From Natrinema pellirubrum DSM 15624 (lineage in GTDB: Archaea > Halobacteriota > Halobacteria > Halobacteriales > Natrialbaceae): a DNA stretch of 64,000 nucleotides. This document shows, piece by piece, positions 8,242 to 16,779 of the stretch (positions within the stretch are counted from its first letter, which is position 1; each line of letters starts with the position of its first letter). Where the stretch lies: NCBI RefSeq assembly GCF_000230735.2, contig NC_019962.1, forward strand, positions 2,542,001-2,606,000, given 5' to 3'. Position numbers and translations under genes: made by a program. The notes beneath the pieces are model-generated. The model saw only the letters and a list, made by a program, of their open reading frames with translations, was not told where the DNA came from and ran no database searches.

Positions 8242-11200
8242 TCACTCGGCCGAGCCGTCGGCGGCCGGCAGGGTAACGGTAAAGGTTGCGCCCTCGCCCG
8301 GCTCGGAGTCGACGGTGATCTGGCCGCCGTGGCGCTCGATGATCCGGTGACAGAGTGCGAGCCCGATCCCCGTGCCGGGGTGGTCCTCGTGGCTGTGGAG
8401 CCGCTGGAACACCCGGAAGATCCGGTCTTGATGCTCAGGATCGATCCCGATCCCCTCGTCGCGGACCGAGATCGCCCACCGGTCGCCGGTTCGTTCGGCG
8501 CTGACGTGAATTTCCGGTGGCTCGTCGCCGCTGTACTCGAGGGCGTTCGTGAGGAGGTTCTGGAACACCTGTCGGAGCTGACCGGCGTCGCCCCGGACCA
8601 CGGGCAGGGGCTCGACCGTGACCGTGGCGTCTTCCTCCTCGATCCTGAACTGGAGGTCTTCGAGGACGTCTGCGACGACGTCCGCGAGGGAAAGCGGCTC
8701 GAGGGGGTCCCCGCGGGTCTCGATACGGGAGTACTCGAGCAGGCCGTTGATCATCTCCGAGAGCCGCTCGGCCCCGTCGACGGCGTAGTCGATGAACTCC
8801 TGGCCGTCCGCATCGAGGTCGTCGGCGTAGCGGCCCTCGAGCAAGCGGAGGTAGCTCGAGATCATCCGCAGGGGCTCTTGCAGGTCGTGGGAGGCGGCGT
8901 AGGCGAACTGCTCTAAGCGTTCGTTCGACTCCTCGAGTTTGCGCTGGTACTCCGTGCGTTCGGTGACGTCCTGAATGACGAGCATCCCCGAGGTGACCGT
9001 CCCACCGGTCCGGACGGGAAGGGTAGTTGCGCGGAGTTCCCGGCCGCAGTAGCCGATTTCGAAGGACCGCTGCTCGCCCTCGAGCGCGGCGCGGAAGTGG
9101 GGTTCGACCTCCGGGAGCAGGTCGTCGGCGTAGCGCTCGTGGATCGTCTGGCCGACCACGACCTCCTGATCGATACCGACCTCACCGAGGAGACTACCGC
9201 CCGCGGCCGTATATCGCAGGTCCTCGTCGAACAGCGCGACGACGCCGTTCGGAAAGTTCTCGGCGAGGGTCCGGTAGCGCTGTTCGCTCTCCTCGAGTCG
9301 GCGCTGTCGGGCCTTCCGTTCGGTGACGTCCCTGACGACGCCGATCCGCTCGCGCCCGCGGTCGGCCGACGTGACCGACGTGACCGCCGCCTCTATCGAA
9401 CGCCGCTCGCCGGATTTCGTCCGAAGATCCGCTTCGACGGTCGGCTCACCGGACTCGTCGGCGGCGATCTCCCGTGCGAGGGCCATCACGTGTTCGTCGA
9501 CGACCATCGAGGCGTGGCTCCCGAGCAGTTCCTCGCGGTCGTAGCCCGTCAATTCGACGTACGCGTCGTTGACCATCGTGAACCGGCCCTCGGCGTCGAG
9601 GACGTAGATCCCGTCCTCGACCGTTTCGATGATCCGTTCGTACTGCTCGAGCTGTCGTTCCCGTCGTTTTCGCTCCGAAACGTCTCTGAAGTACACCGAC
9701 AACCCGGTCTCGGAGGGGTAGGCCTGAATCTCCATCCAGACCTCGAGCGACTCGGAGTAACGCTCCCACGAGACCGGCTCCTGGGTTGCCATCGCCTCCC
9801 GGTAGCGGTCGGCGAGATCCGAGCGCGTCCCGCTGGGGAACACCTCCCAGATGTTCCGTCCGAGCAGTTCGTCCCGTGAACGGCCCAGTAGCTCCGCGGC
9901 GCGGTCGTTGACGTGAGTGAAACACCACTCGTCGTCGAGCGCGTAGAAGGCGTCCGAGACGCGCCCGAGGATCTCGCTCAGTTCGGACTCGAGTTCGTGT
10001 TTGCGGCGTTGGAGACGGCGCTTCTGCTCTTTCAGTGCCGTGATATCTTCGCCGGCGGAGACGACCCGTTCGACGTCGCCGTCGGGGCCGAACACGGGAA
10101 CGGCAGTGATGGAGAACCACGTCCGCTCGCCCGAGTCCGCCTCGATCGCCAACTCCACGTCACGGACCGGCTCGCCGGTGTCCCTGACGCGTGCCGACGG
10201 GCCGTGATCGGGGCCGATCGGCTCGCCGTCGGCGTCGACGACGGTCCGTTCGGCGAGCAGTTCGGTCTCACCGAGCGGCTCGTGATCCGCGAGGCCGAGC
10301 GCCGTCTGTGCGTGTCGGTTCGCCAGCACCGTCTCTCCCTCGGCGTCCTCGACCGAGACCGCCACCGGCATCGTCCGGAGCAGCGTCTCGGTCTGGACCC
10401 GTTCGCGCTCGAGGTGCTGTTCGTGGCTGATCCGGTCGAACGTCGCTTCCAGACTCGAGGCGACGATCTTCGCCAGCGAGAGATCGGCCGCGTCGAAGGC
10501 CGCTCGCTCTTCAGCACCGATGATGACGATCCCGTGGTCGCCGATCGGGAGACAGATCTCGCTGTGGATCGGCGTCTCGGGGTTGTAGACGGCCTCGTCG
10601 GCAGTGACGTCGTCGTAGATCAGCGGCTCGCCGGTCTCGAAGACCTGCCAGGCGATCCCCTCGCCCGCCTCGAACGTCGGCGGCTCGCCGAAGAGGGATT
10701 CGGCCGCGTCCGTCCAGGCGACCGGCTCGAGCGTCTCGTCGGCCGGCTCGTGGAGGAAGACGCCGTTGACCTCGAGCGCGAGGATGTCGGCGAGATGGCG
10801 ACACGCCTGCTCGGCGACCGCCCGCCGCGTGCCGGTGGCGAGCCACTCGCGAACGGCCTCGTTGAGCCGCCGCAGCTGATAGGCCCGCCGGTGTCGGTCG
10901 GTCACGTCGTAGTAGAGTTCGAGCCGGCCGCCGGCGTACGGCCCTGACCGGATGGGCTTGCTCCGATGTTCGAGCCAGCGTTCCTCGCGGCCATCGTCCG
11001 ACGTGACACGACACTCGAACCGTTCGGCGTCGCTGTTGTCGTCGTAGGTCGCGCCGATGATGTCGGCGAACCCGGCCGGTTCGGCGATCCGGTCGCTGAT
11101 CACGTCGTCGATCACCGTCATCTTGTCCCGGCCGACGACGGTCGCCGCGTCGAGCCCGAAGTATCGCTCCGTCGCGTCGTTGATCCAGACGATATCGAAC

Positions 11201-11676
11201 TCGTCATCGAGGACGAAGACGCCGACATCGGCCTCCTCGAGGACGGCCGTAATCGGTTCGAACGTCGAGGGCGGTCCCGCGGTGGCCGACGGCGCTTCGG
11301 ACGCGGCGTCGAGTTCACCGACGAGCGCGATCGATCCCCGACTGCCGTCGGCGGCCGGAACCGTCCCGAGGCGAACCGAACAGGCCACAGTGGTCCCGTC
11401 GGCCGTCCGAACGGGGAACTCGAACGGGGCATCGTCGGCCGCGAGCGCGTCGGCACCCTCGAGCAGCCACGAGACGTGTTCGCCCCGGAGCGCCTCGCGC
11501 GTGTACCCGGTCAGCTCGAGCAGGTCGTCGTCGACGGCGACGATCCGGTCGTCGGCGTCCAGTTGGATCACGCCGTCGTCGACCGTCTCGACGAGCGTTC
11601 GGTACCACTGGCGGGCCGCCCGGCTGTCGCCCTCGTCCCACGGTGGCGAGCCCGCTGGTTCCACCCGTTCAGTCAT
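8242..11676 (-). CDS. Multi-PAS/GAF sensor histidine kinase
   Basis: A 1144-residue cytoplasmic kinase without membrane segments. In order: PAS domains at about 25-125 and 140-265, a GAF domain about 275-420, four further PAS domains (about 425-545, 560-675, 680-795, 800-920), a HisKA dimerisation domain with phospho-acceptor His in AASHDLQEPLRM, and HATPase_c with N box NLLTNALEYS, G1 DEGIGIDPEH and G2 GTGIGLAL. It senses an unknown intracellular signal or redox state and passes phosphate to an unlinked regulator; no response regulator is adjacent. ATG 11676 begins MTERV; an upstream start would add 17 hydrophobic/basic residues. Two related membrane proteins flank it. Confidence 0.93.
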   Translation of the reverse strand: MTERVEPAGSPPWDEGDSRAARQWYRTLVETVDDGVIQLDADDRIVAVDDDLLELTGYTREALRGEHVSWLLEGADALAADDAPFEFPVRTADGTTVACSVRLGTVPAADGSRGSIALVGELDAASEAPSATAGPPSTFEPITAVLEEADVGVFVLDDEFDIVWINDATERYFGLDAATVVGRDKMTVIDDVISDRIAEPAGFADIIGATYDDNSDAERFECRVTSDDGREERWLEHRSKPIRSGPYAGGRLELYYDVTDRHRRAYQLRRLNEAVREWLATGTRRAVAEQACRHLADILALEVNGVFLHEPADETLEPVAWTDAAESLFGEPPTFEAGEGIAWQVFETGEPLIYDDVTADEAVYNPETPIHSEICLPIGDHGIVIIGAEERAAFDAADLSLAKIVASSLEATFDRISHEQHLERERVQTETLLRTMPVAVSVEDAEGETVLANRHAQTALGLADHEPLGETELLAERTVVDADGEPIGPDHGPSARVRDTGEPVRDVELAIEADSGERTWFSITAVPVFGPDGDVERVVSAGEDITALKEQKRRLQRRKHELESELSEILGRVSDAFYALDDEWCFTHVNDRAAELLGRSRDELLGRNIWEVFPSGTRSDLADRYREAMATQEPVSWERYSESLEVWMEIQAYPSETGLSVYFRDVSERKRRERQLEQYERIIETVEDGIYVLDAEGRFTMVNDAYVELTGYDREELLGSHASMVVDEHVMALAREIAADESGEPTVEADLRTKSGERRSIEAAVTSVTSADRGRERIGVVRDVTERKARQRRLEESEQRYRTLAENFPNGVVALFDEDLRYTAAGGSLLGEVGIDQEVVVGQTIHERYADDLLPEVEPHFRAALEGEQRSFEIGYCGRELRATTLPVRTGGTVTSGMLVIQDVTERTEYQRKLEESNERLEQFAYAASHDLQEPLRMISSYLRLLEGRYADDLDADGQEFIDYAVDGAERLSEMINGLLEYSRIETRGDPLEPLSLADVVADVLEDLQFRIEEEDATVTVEPLPVVRGDAGQLRQVFQNLLTNALEYSGDEPPEIHVSAERTGDRWAISVRDEGIGIDPEHQDRIFRVFQRLHSHEDHPGTGIGLALCHRIIERHGGQITVDSEPGEGATFTVTLPAADGSAE

Positions 11677-11787
11677 TGAGAGAGCAACGCCACTCCGACG
11701 GATAAGTGCAGCGCCGATGGCTATCACGGCGGGGTCCGCATGCGGGTGCGGCCGTCGAACCGAAACACGGCGACCGGGCCGTTCCCG

Positions 11788-12234
11788 TCAGTCGTCGCCG
11801 GTGAGAACGCGCTCCTCGGGGCTCGGCCGACCCGGATGGATCCCGTACGTGGCGAACCCGTAGAGGACCGTCATCGCGACTGCACAGATGACCGTTGCAC
11901 CCGCGAGCGACTCGACGGCGAGGCCGACGACGGGCCCACGAAACGCCTCGCCGACAGCCGCCGCCGACTCGCCGTCGGGAGCCGCCGACAGCCCGTAGGG
12001 GAGAAACGTCGCGAACGCGACGAGCCACCACCGCTTTGTGGCCCGTCGGAGCCCCACCGTTCCGGCATCTCGGGCGGCGTTCGTGAGCGCGGCGACGCCG
12101 AGCGCGATCAGGAGCAGCGCCGGCAGCGTTCGAAGCGGGGAGTCAAAGCCGGTATTAACCGCGACGCCGACGGCGACGATCGCGACCGCGGCGACGCGTA
12201 CCGAACGGGGCAGCCGATGGCCTGTCTCGGGCAT
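11788..12234 (-). CDS. Four-helix membrane protein, paralogue of 7698-8147
   Basis: The 148-residue product has about four hydrophobic segments (roughly 14-30, 32-50, 66-84, 108-132) with a central basic loop (ARDAGTVGLRRATKRWW) and a polar C-tail ending VLTGDD. It resembles the protein at 7698-8147 in length, helix spacing and several positions, including the AR-x-AG-x-V...RR loop and the YG-x-P tail. Function unknown. It lies 111 bases upstream of the kinase start on the same strand, so the order on the minus strand is membrane protein, kinase, membrane protein. Confidence 0.65.
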   Translation of the reverse strand: MPETGHRLPRSVRVAAVAIVAVGVAVNTGFDSPLRTLPALLLIALGVAALTNAARDAGTVGLRRATKRWWLVAFATFLPYGLSAAPDGESAAAVGEAFRGPVVGLAVESLAGATVICAVAMTVLYGFATYGIHPGRPSPEERVLTGDD

Positions 12235-12372
12235 CCTGTCGCCCGGTAGCAACGGGTTGTACAAAACTCTCCCGACCCGTCCGTGTCGTCGCGCGGGCGA
12301 CGCGATCGCCGCGCCCTCGCGGCCACAACAAAGGACGTATTACCACCGCCGGTAACTCGAGGGTGAGAACGA

Positions 12373-12903
12373 ATGCAGGACCGCGATCGAGTCTCCCTGA
12401 CGGCACTCCGACGGTCGGTGGCGGCCGCTCGCGGCCGCGCGATCCGCGCCGCATCGCGGCTGCCCGGTGCCGGAACCGCCGGACGGCTGGGGCGGCTCTG
12501 GCAGCGACACGTCAGGGGCCGGCCCGACCAGTATCAGGCGTCGATCACCTTTCCGACCGGGCCCGACCGACCGGACATCGGCGAGATTCAGGACTGGATC
12601 GAGGCCCTCGAGTACGCCTTCGAGGGGCGGCTCGATGTCTACGCCCGCCGGGGGCGCATCGCGGTCGAGACCGATCCTGTGTCGGCCGAGCTGTTCGACC
12701 TCGAGGCGTTCGACGCGATCTGCGAGCGGATCGCCGACGGCTACGGCGGCTCGCACTCGCTCGCGCACGTACGGAAGTGGCGACGGAACGAGGGCCAACT
12801 CGTGCGGGCCCACGTGATCGTTCCGGTCAAACCGCTGTTTCCCCGTGATGAGGGCGCGAACGCGGAACCCGCGGCGACCGCGCCGGCGGTCGGGGCCGAC
12901 TGA
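12373..12903 (+). CDS. Conserved haloarchaeal-type protein of unknown function
   Basis: The 176-residue protein has a basic, Arg/Ala-rich N-terminal 55 residues (possible nucleic-acid or membrane-surface contact) and a compact acidic core from about 60 to 155 with alternating strands and helices (ITFPTGPDRPDIGEIQDWIE, YARRGRIAVETD, VRAHVIVPVKPLF). I do not recognise a family. The frame shows haloarchaeal codon bias. The ATG follows a GAGGGTGAGAACGA purine-rich tract that could serve as ribosome-binding site. Confidence 0.7.
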   Translation: MQDRDRVSLTALRRSVAAARGRAIRAASRLPGAGTAGRLGRLWQRHVRGRPDQYQASITFPTGPDRPDIGEIQDWIEALEYAFEGRLDVYARRGRIAVETDPVSAELFDLEAFDAICERIADGYGGSHSLAHVRKWRRNEGQLVRAHVIVPVKPLFPRDEGANAEPAATAPAVGAD

Positions 12904-12951
12904 GGACCGGGCGCAGCTTCGACCGGCCGCCTACGGTCGTCGCCCGCCCGA

Positions 12952-13758
12952 TCAGTCGTCGTCGCTCGGCCCGGGGCCGGGCTCGCGGTCGGTACTCGGA
13001 CTGCTGCCCGCGCGATCGCGGTCGCCGCTCCGCGACCGATCGCCGGTCGTATCGCCCTCGTTCGGCGTGACCTGACTCGTCCGATTCATCCAGCTATCGA
13101 TGTTCTCGGCGACGTAATCCTTGCCGCCCCAGCCGAAGGCGACGCCCGCACCGATGGCGATCGCCGCGCCCAGCCCCCACGCGAGCGCTCGAGCGAACAC
13201 GTAGAGGATGCCGACGTCGATCCCCATCGTATCGAGGCCGATGACGATCGCGGTGAAGTAGAGGAACATCCGCGCGCCGGTCGCGAACCAGGTCGTGTAG
13301 GCCGTCTCGGTCGCGGCCCGGGTCCGCTCGATGGCGTCGCCGATGAAGTCCGCGACGACGAACCCGAAGGTGATCACCAGCAGGCCGGCGACGAATGCCG
13401 GCAGGTACGAGACCGCCGTCGAGATCCACTCCGACAGCATTGCGATCGCGAGCGCGTTCGCAGCCGCGAGGATCGCGAGGCCGTAGACGAACCACTTCGC
13501 GAGCGTTCCGAAGGCGTGTGAAACCGCCCGTTCGGTGCCGCCGAGGATGCGTCCAAGCGGCGTCTCGAGGACCATCCGGTCGAGTTCGACGCCGTCGGCG
13601 AGCCGTCGGACGACGCCGGCCGCGACGCGCCCGAGGACCCAGCCGATCGCGAGGATGATCAGCGCGCCGATCAGCCGCGGGAGGAACGTGACCAACTCCG
13701 CGATCGGGTCCTGCAGCCAGTCGGGGACCTGTGATTGAGCGGGGTACGGTGGAATCAT
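12952..13758 (-). CDS. Mechanosensitive-channel-like TM-helix protein
   Basis: The 268-residue protein carries repeats of the 'conserved TM helix' type found in small mechanosensitive channel-related proteins: each has LP..I.A..IL..GW..GR/AD-like amphipathic segments (LPRLIGALIILAIGWVLGRV; YLPAFVAGLLVITFGFVVAD), followed by a third hydrophobic pair ending AFGWGGKDYVAENIDSW. A charged, Ser/Asp/Arg-rich C-tail of about 40 residues is cytoplasmic or disordered. The MscS beta domain is absent, so gating activity is inferred only. Start ATG 13758 (MIPPYPAQ) is chosen because the frame upstream encodes non-protein-like sequence. Confidence 0.8.
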   Translation of the reverse strand: MIPPYPAQSQVPDWLQDPIAELVTFLPRLIGALIILAIGWVLGRVAAGVVRRLADGVELDRMVLETPLGRILGGTERAVSHAFGTLAKWFVYGLAILAAANALAIAMLSEWISTAVSYLPAFVAGLLVITFGFVVADFIGDAIERTRAATETAYTTWFATGARMFLYFTAIVIGLDTMGIDVGILYVFARALAWGLGAAIAIGAGVAFGWGGKDYVAENIDSWMNRTSQVTPNEGDTTGDRSRSGDRDRAGSSPSTDREPGPGPSDDD

Positions 13759-14358
13759 GGACAGCGGGAGTTGGTGTCCCCCCGCCTTCGTAATTGAGTG
13801 CGTACGGATTAGTAGCGAAATCAACTGGTTTCGGCGGTCGTCACCGTGGCGATTGAAGTGTCCGTTACGGCGAATTGCGCGCTGGCCGTACCGTGCCGGA
13901 TCGGTGGGATTTCCGAGCGGACCGGCGGTCGCGTCGGCCTCGATCGAGCGGGCGACCCGCGAGCCAGCGGGCGATAAATGGCTATTGGGGCCGATCGAAC
14001 GAACGGCCGGAGACGTACCGTTACGCGGGCGACAGGAACGGGCGACCGCCACTGGCCGAACATGTCCAGTTTCACTCATGGGCCGCCCCGGTGACGCGCC
14101 GCCATCGGCCGGTGACGTCGGCCTCGAGGGCGGTGTCGCGGCCGGTCCGCCGAGGGTCGACGGGGCGACCGCCCGACGGGAGCGCCAGTGAACGGCGTCG
14201 GGCCCCGCGTTCGGTAATCCAGTTTTACCGAGATCGGGGCTGCAGCGGGCCGCGTTCGCCGGAACGGCGGCGTCACGCCTTGCGTCCGACGGTGCCACAG
14301 CACGGTCACGTACTGCCGTTATACCCATGCTTAGGAGGATCCGCACACGAGAGGCAGT
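13759..14358. other. 600-base intergenic region, nothing coding recognised
   Basis: The short open frames here have arginine/proline/serine-rich shadow composition on both strands, no family motifs, and no consistent codon bias, so I call no gene. The left edge should hold the promoter of the minus-strand channel-like gene (CAATTAC on the minus strand). The right edge has GTTATACCC at 14318-14326 and AGGAGG at 14333-14338 before the creatininase-family start at 14359; the latter is too far (about 20 bases) for a normal ribosome-binding site. Confidence 0.5.
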
Positions 14359-15129
14359 ATGTACCTCGCCGACCACGCGTGGCCCGACCTCGAGTCGTAC
14401 TTCGAGGAGGAATCGCTCGCGCTCGTCCCGCTGGGATCGACCGAACAGCACGGCCCGCATCTGCCGGAGGCGACCGACCACCTGATCGGGGAGGCGTTCG
14501 CCCGCGAGGTCGCCGACCGGACGGGCTATCTCTGTACGCCGACGATCAACGTCGGCGTCAGCGGCCACCACCGGCAGTTCCACGGGACGATGTGGGTCGA
14601 ACCGCCGGCGTTTCGCGAGTACATGGAATCGCTGACCCGGAACCTCACGACCCACGGGATCGACCGGGTGATCTACGTCAACGCCCACGGCGGCAACGTC
14701 CAACACCTGCGGGAGGTCGGGAGCCGGCTCCGACAGGAGGGCGTCGCCTACGCCATCGAGTGGATGTGGGACGAGTCGATTCCGGAGCTTGTCGACGATC
14801 TCTTCGCGCAGAACGGCCCCCACGGCGGCCCGAAGGAGACCTCGATGATCCAGTACCTCGAGCCGGAGCTGGTCCACGACGACCGCCTCGAAGAAGCCAG
14901 AGACACCGGCGTCCCGAGCGTCGAGGACGCCGAAACGGTCAAACACGGCTCACGGACGTTCTTCGACGCGGCCGACAACACCGACAACGGCGTGTTGGGT
15001 GATCAGACGGACGCTTCTGCGGAGAAGGGCGAGCAGTTGTTCGAGGCCGCGAGCGACCAACTCGTCCAGCTGAGTGAGTGGCTCGCCGCACAGGACTTCG
15101 AAGACTTACTCCCGAACGACCACGTCTGA
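14359..15129 (+). CDS. Creatininase-family amidohydrolase
   Basis: The 256-residue protein has the creatininase family metal-site motifs: STEQHGPHLPEATDH near residue 28 (Glu/His/Asp ligands), GHHRQFHGTM near 70, VNAHGGNVQHL near 109 (HGGN) and HGGPKETSM near 155 (Glu ligand). Members hydrolyse cyclic amides or formamides; in archaea a close relative is the FAPy/ArfB deformylase of flavin and F420 precursor synthesis, so that role is possible but not shown. No riboflavin genes are adjacent. Confidence 0.88.
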   Translation: MYLADHAWPDLESYFEEESLALVPLGSTEQHGPHLPEATDHLIGEAFAREVADRTGYLCTPTINVGVSGHHRQFHGTMWVEPPAFREYMESLTRNLTTHGIDRVIYVNAHGGNVQHLREVGSRLRQEGVAYAIEWMWDESIPELVDDLFAQNGPHGGPKETSMIQYLEPELVHDDRLEEARDTGVPSVEDAETVKHGSRTFFDAADNTDNGVLGDQTDASAEKGEQLFEAASDQLVQLSEWLAAQDFEDLLPNDHV

Positions 15130-15179
15130 TCCACCGACTGCGGTCGTCCGACCCTATCCCGGCCACGGCAATGATAATC

Positions 15180-15187
15180 CTTAATAG
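15180..15187 (+). promoter_or_regulatory. TATA-like box of nikR
   Basis: CTTAATAG is centred about 26 bases before the ATG at 15209, the spacing expected for a leaderless haloarchaeal transcript starting at or just before the start codon. Confidence 0.45.
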
Positions 15188-15208
15188 CAACTTCTGCCGA
15201 GTTATTAT

Positions 15209-15634
15209 ATGGCAGTCGTCAGCGTCTCGATGCCCGACGAACTCTTAGAGCGACTCGACCAGTTCGCCGACGAACACGGCTACACCGGCCGGAGCGAAGT
15301 CGTCAGGGAAGCCTCCCGCAACCTGCTCGGGGAGTTCGAGGACACCCGACTCGAGGACCGGGACCTGATGGGGATCGTCACCGTCCTCTTCGACTACGAG
15401 ACCACCAGCGTCGAGGAGCGGATGATGCATCTGCGCCACGAACACGAACACCTCGTGGCCTCGAACTTCCACAGCCACGTCGGCGATCACTACTGTATGG
15501 AACTGTTCGTCCTCGAGGGCGAACTCGAGGACATCTCGGCGTTCGTCGGGAAGATCCGCGCGACCAAGGACGCGCTGACGGTCGATTACTCGGTCATTCC
15601 GGTCGACAGTTTCGATCCGCTCGCACAGGGATAG
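15209..15634 (+). CDS. nikR: NikR-type nickel-responsive regulator (ribbon-helix-helix)
   Basis: The 141-residue protein has an N-terminal ribbon-helix-helix DNA-binding domain ([20 protein letters not shown]...GRSEVVREA) and a C-terminal ACT-like metal-binding domain. The nickel-site pattern His...His-x-His...Cys is visible in [20 protein letters not shown] and [12 protein letters not shown]. NikR represses nickel uptake when nickel is present; no nickel transporter is in this window, so the targets are elsewhere or autoregulatory. The length matches NikR family norms. Confidence 0.92.
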   Translation: MAVVSVSMPDELLERLDQFADEHGYTGRSEVVREASRNLLGEFEDTRLEDRDLMGIVTVLFDYETTSVEERMMHLRHEHEHLVASNFHSHVGDHYCMELFVLEGELEDISAFVGKIRATKDALTVDYSVIPVDSFDPLAQG

Positions 15635-15709
15635 CGGCGAGTCTGCCGACCGGCCCGAACTCGTTCGGCAGTCAGTATCGTTTTACTGTCGTCTCCCGAA
15701 TGGATCCGT

Positions 15710-16084
15710 ATGACATACCGGAAGGTCAACTACGAGGAGGTCGAGGAAGTTTCGAGCGCGATGCACTTTCTGAGCGATCCGCTCGAGACCGAGCAGGTCG
15801 GGGTCACGGTCGCGCGGTGCGATCCCGGCTGGAACAGCAAACCCCACGACCACACCGACAACGGCCACGAAGAGGTCTACGTCCTCATCGAGGGGGCGGC
15901 GACGGTCGTCGTCGACGACGACCCCGTGGAGATGGAGACCGGCGACGCGTTGTGGCTCCCGCCCGAATCGACCCGTCAGATCCGCAACGGGGACCGCGAG
16001 AGCGCGTTCGTCCTCGTGAGCGCGCCCAGCATCGCCGACGAGGACGGCGACGAGGAGTGGTCGCTCTCGGGCTTTGCGGGCTAG
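15710..16084 (+). CDS. Cupin-domain protein
   Basis: The 124-residue protein is a single cupin barrel. The first metal motif is PHDHTDNGHEEVYVLIEG (His-x-His...Glu) near residue 45 and the second motif region follows GDALWLPPESTRQI, where the second histidine is replaced, so metal binding is by fewer ligands than in canonical cupins. Function unknown; possible sugar-isomerase-like or regulatory role. Lies 75 bases after nikR on the same strand. Confidence 0.85.
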   Translation: MTYRKVNYEEVEEVSSAMHFLSDPLETEQVGVTVARCDPGWNSKPHDHTDNGHEEVYVLIEGAATVVVDDDPVEMETGDALWLPPESTRQIRNGDRESAFVLVSAPSIADEDGDEEWSLSGFAG

Positions 16085-16191
16085 CCGTGTGGTCGGCGGT
16101 CCGAAGCGAAACCGGCGGGGATCGGCAACCGCGACTCTCGCACGAGAACCGGCGGGACGGTTTAGTGGGCTGACGTGGTCGCCGTCCGTAG

Positions 16192-16672
16192 GTGACTCCC
16201 GATTTACTCGAAACAGCACGCGGCGATCTCGTTCGTCGTCGCCGGGGTACTGGCCGTCCTCCTGCCACCGGTCACCCTGCTTGGAACGCCGATCCCGACC
16301 CCGGCGGTCGTCGCCTACGGCACTGCCGCTGGCGTCTGTATCGACTTCGATCACTTCCTCATCGCCCGGCTCAAGACCGGCCGCTGGGACGCGCTCCGGT
16401 TCTGTCTCACCCATCCGCGCGCGACGATCACGGACCAGTCCGAGATCTTCGACCCCGGCGACGTCGGCGTCCTCTCGCGGCTGTTGAGCCACGTCGTCAT
16501 CACCGGCGTCGTGGTTCCGGCGCTCGCGCTGGCGAGCGTCTCGCTCGCGGTCGTGACCGGCGGCGTCCTCTATGCCCACCTGCTGGCCGATCTCGTCTGG
16601 GATCGCCACCTGCTCGAGTCCCACGCCGATGCGGCTGACTCGATCGACGAACTGGTACGGACCATCGGGTAG
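16192..16672 (+). pseudogene. Membrane protein gene with a one-base disruption at its start
   Basis: From 16196 to the TAG ending at 16672 a continuous frame encodes about 158 residues that read as a real protein: SKQHAAISFVVAGVLAVLLP at the N-terminus, a D-F-D-H site (CIDFDHFLIARLKTGRWDAL), a THPRATITDQSEIFDPGD loop, then two more hydrophobic segments and HLLADLVWDRHLLESHADA. However no ATG, GTG or TTG exists in frame until residue 97, and TGA precedes the frame directly. A GTG at 16192 is one base out of frame: removing the A at 16195 would give GTG-CTC-CCG-ATT and restore a natural start. A TATA-like GGTTTAGTGG lies about 30 bases before that GTG. Either a real +1 mutation, a sequencing error or a frameshift. 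Confidence 0.6.
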
Positions 16673-16779
16673 CCGCCGATCACGGACGAGCCCCGACCGC
16701 GTGAGACTCGAGCGGACAGCGTTCTCGGGTTGCAATATTCGCCCGCGGCTATTTCCTTTGTGCGATCGTGTGACAGGAC

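Noticed and set aside
13757..14191. 144-codon plus-strand frame in the 600-base gap
   Set aside because: Arg/Pro/Gly-rich composition, no motifs, overlaps the promoter of the channel-like gene.
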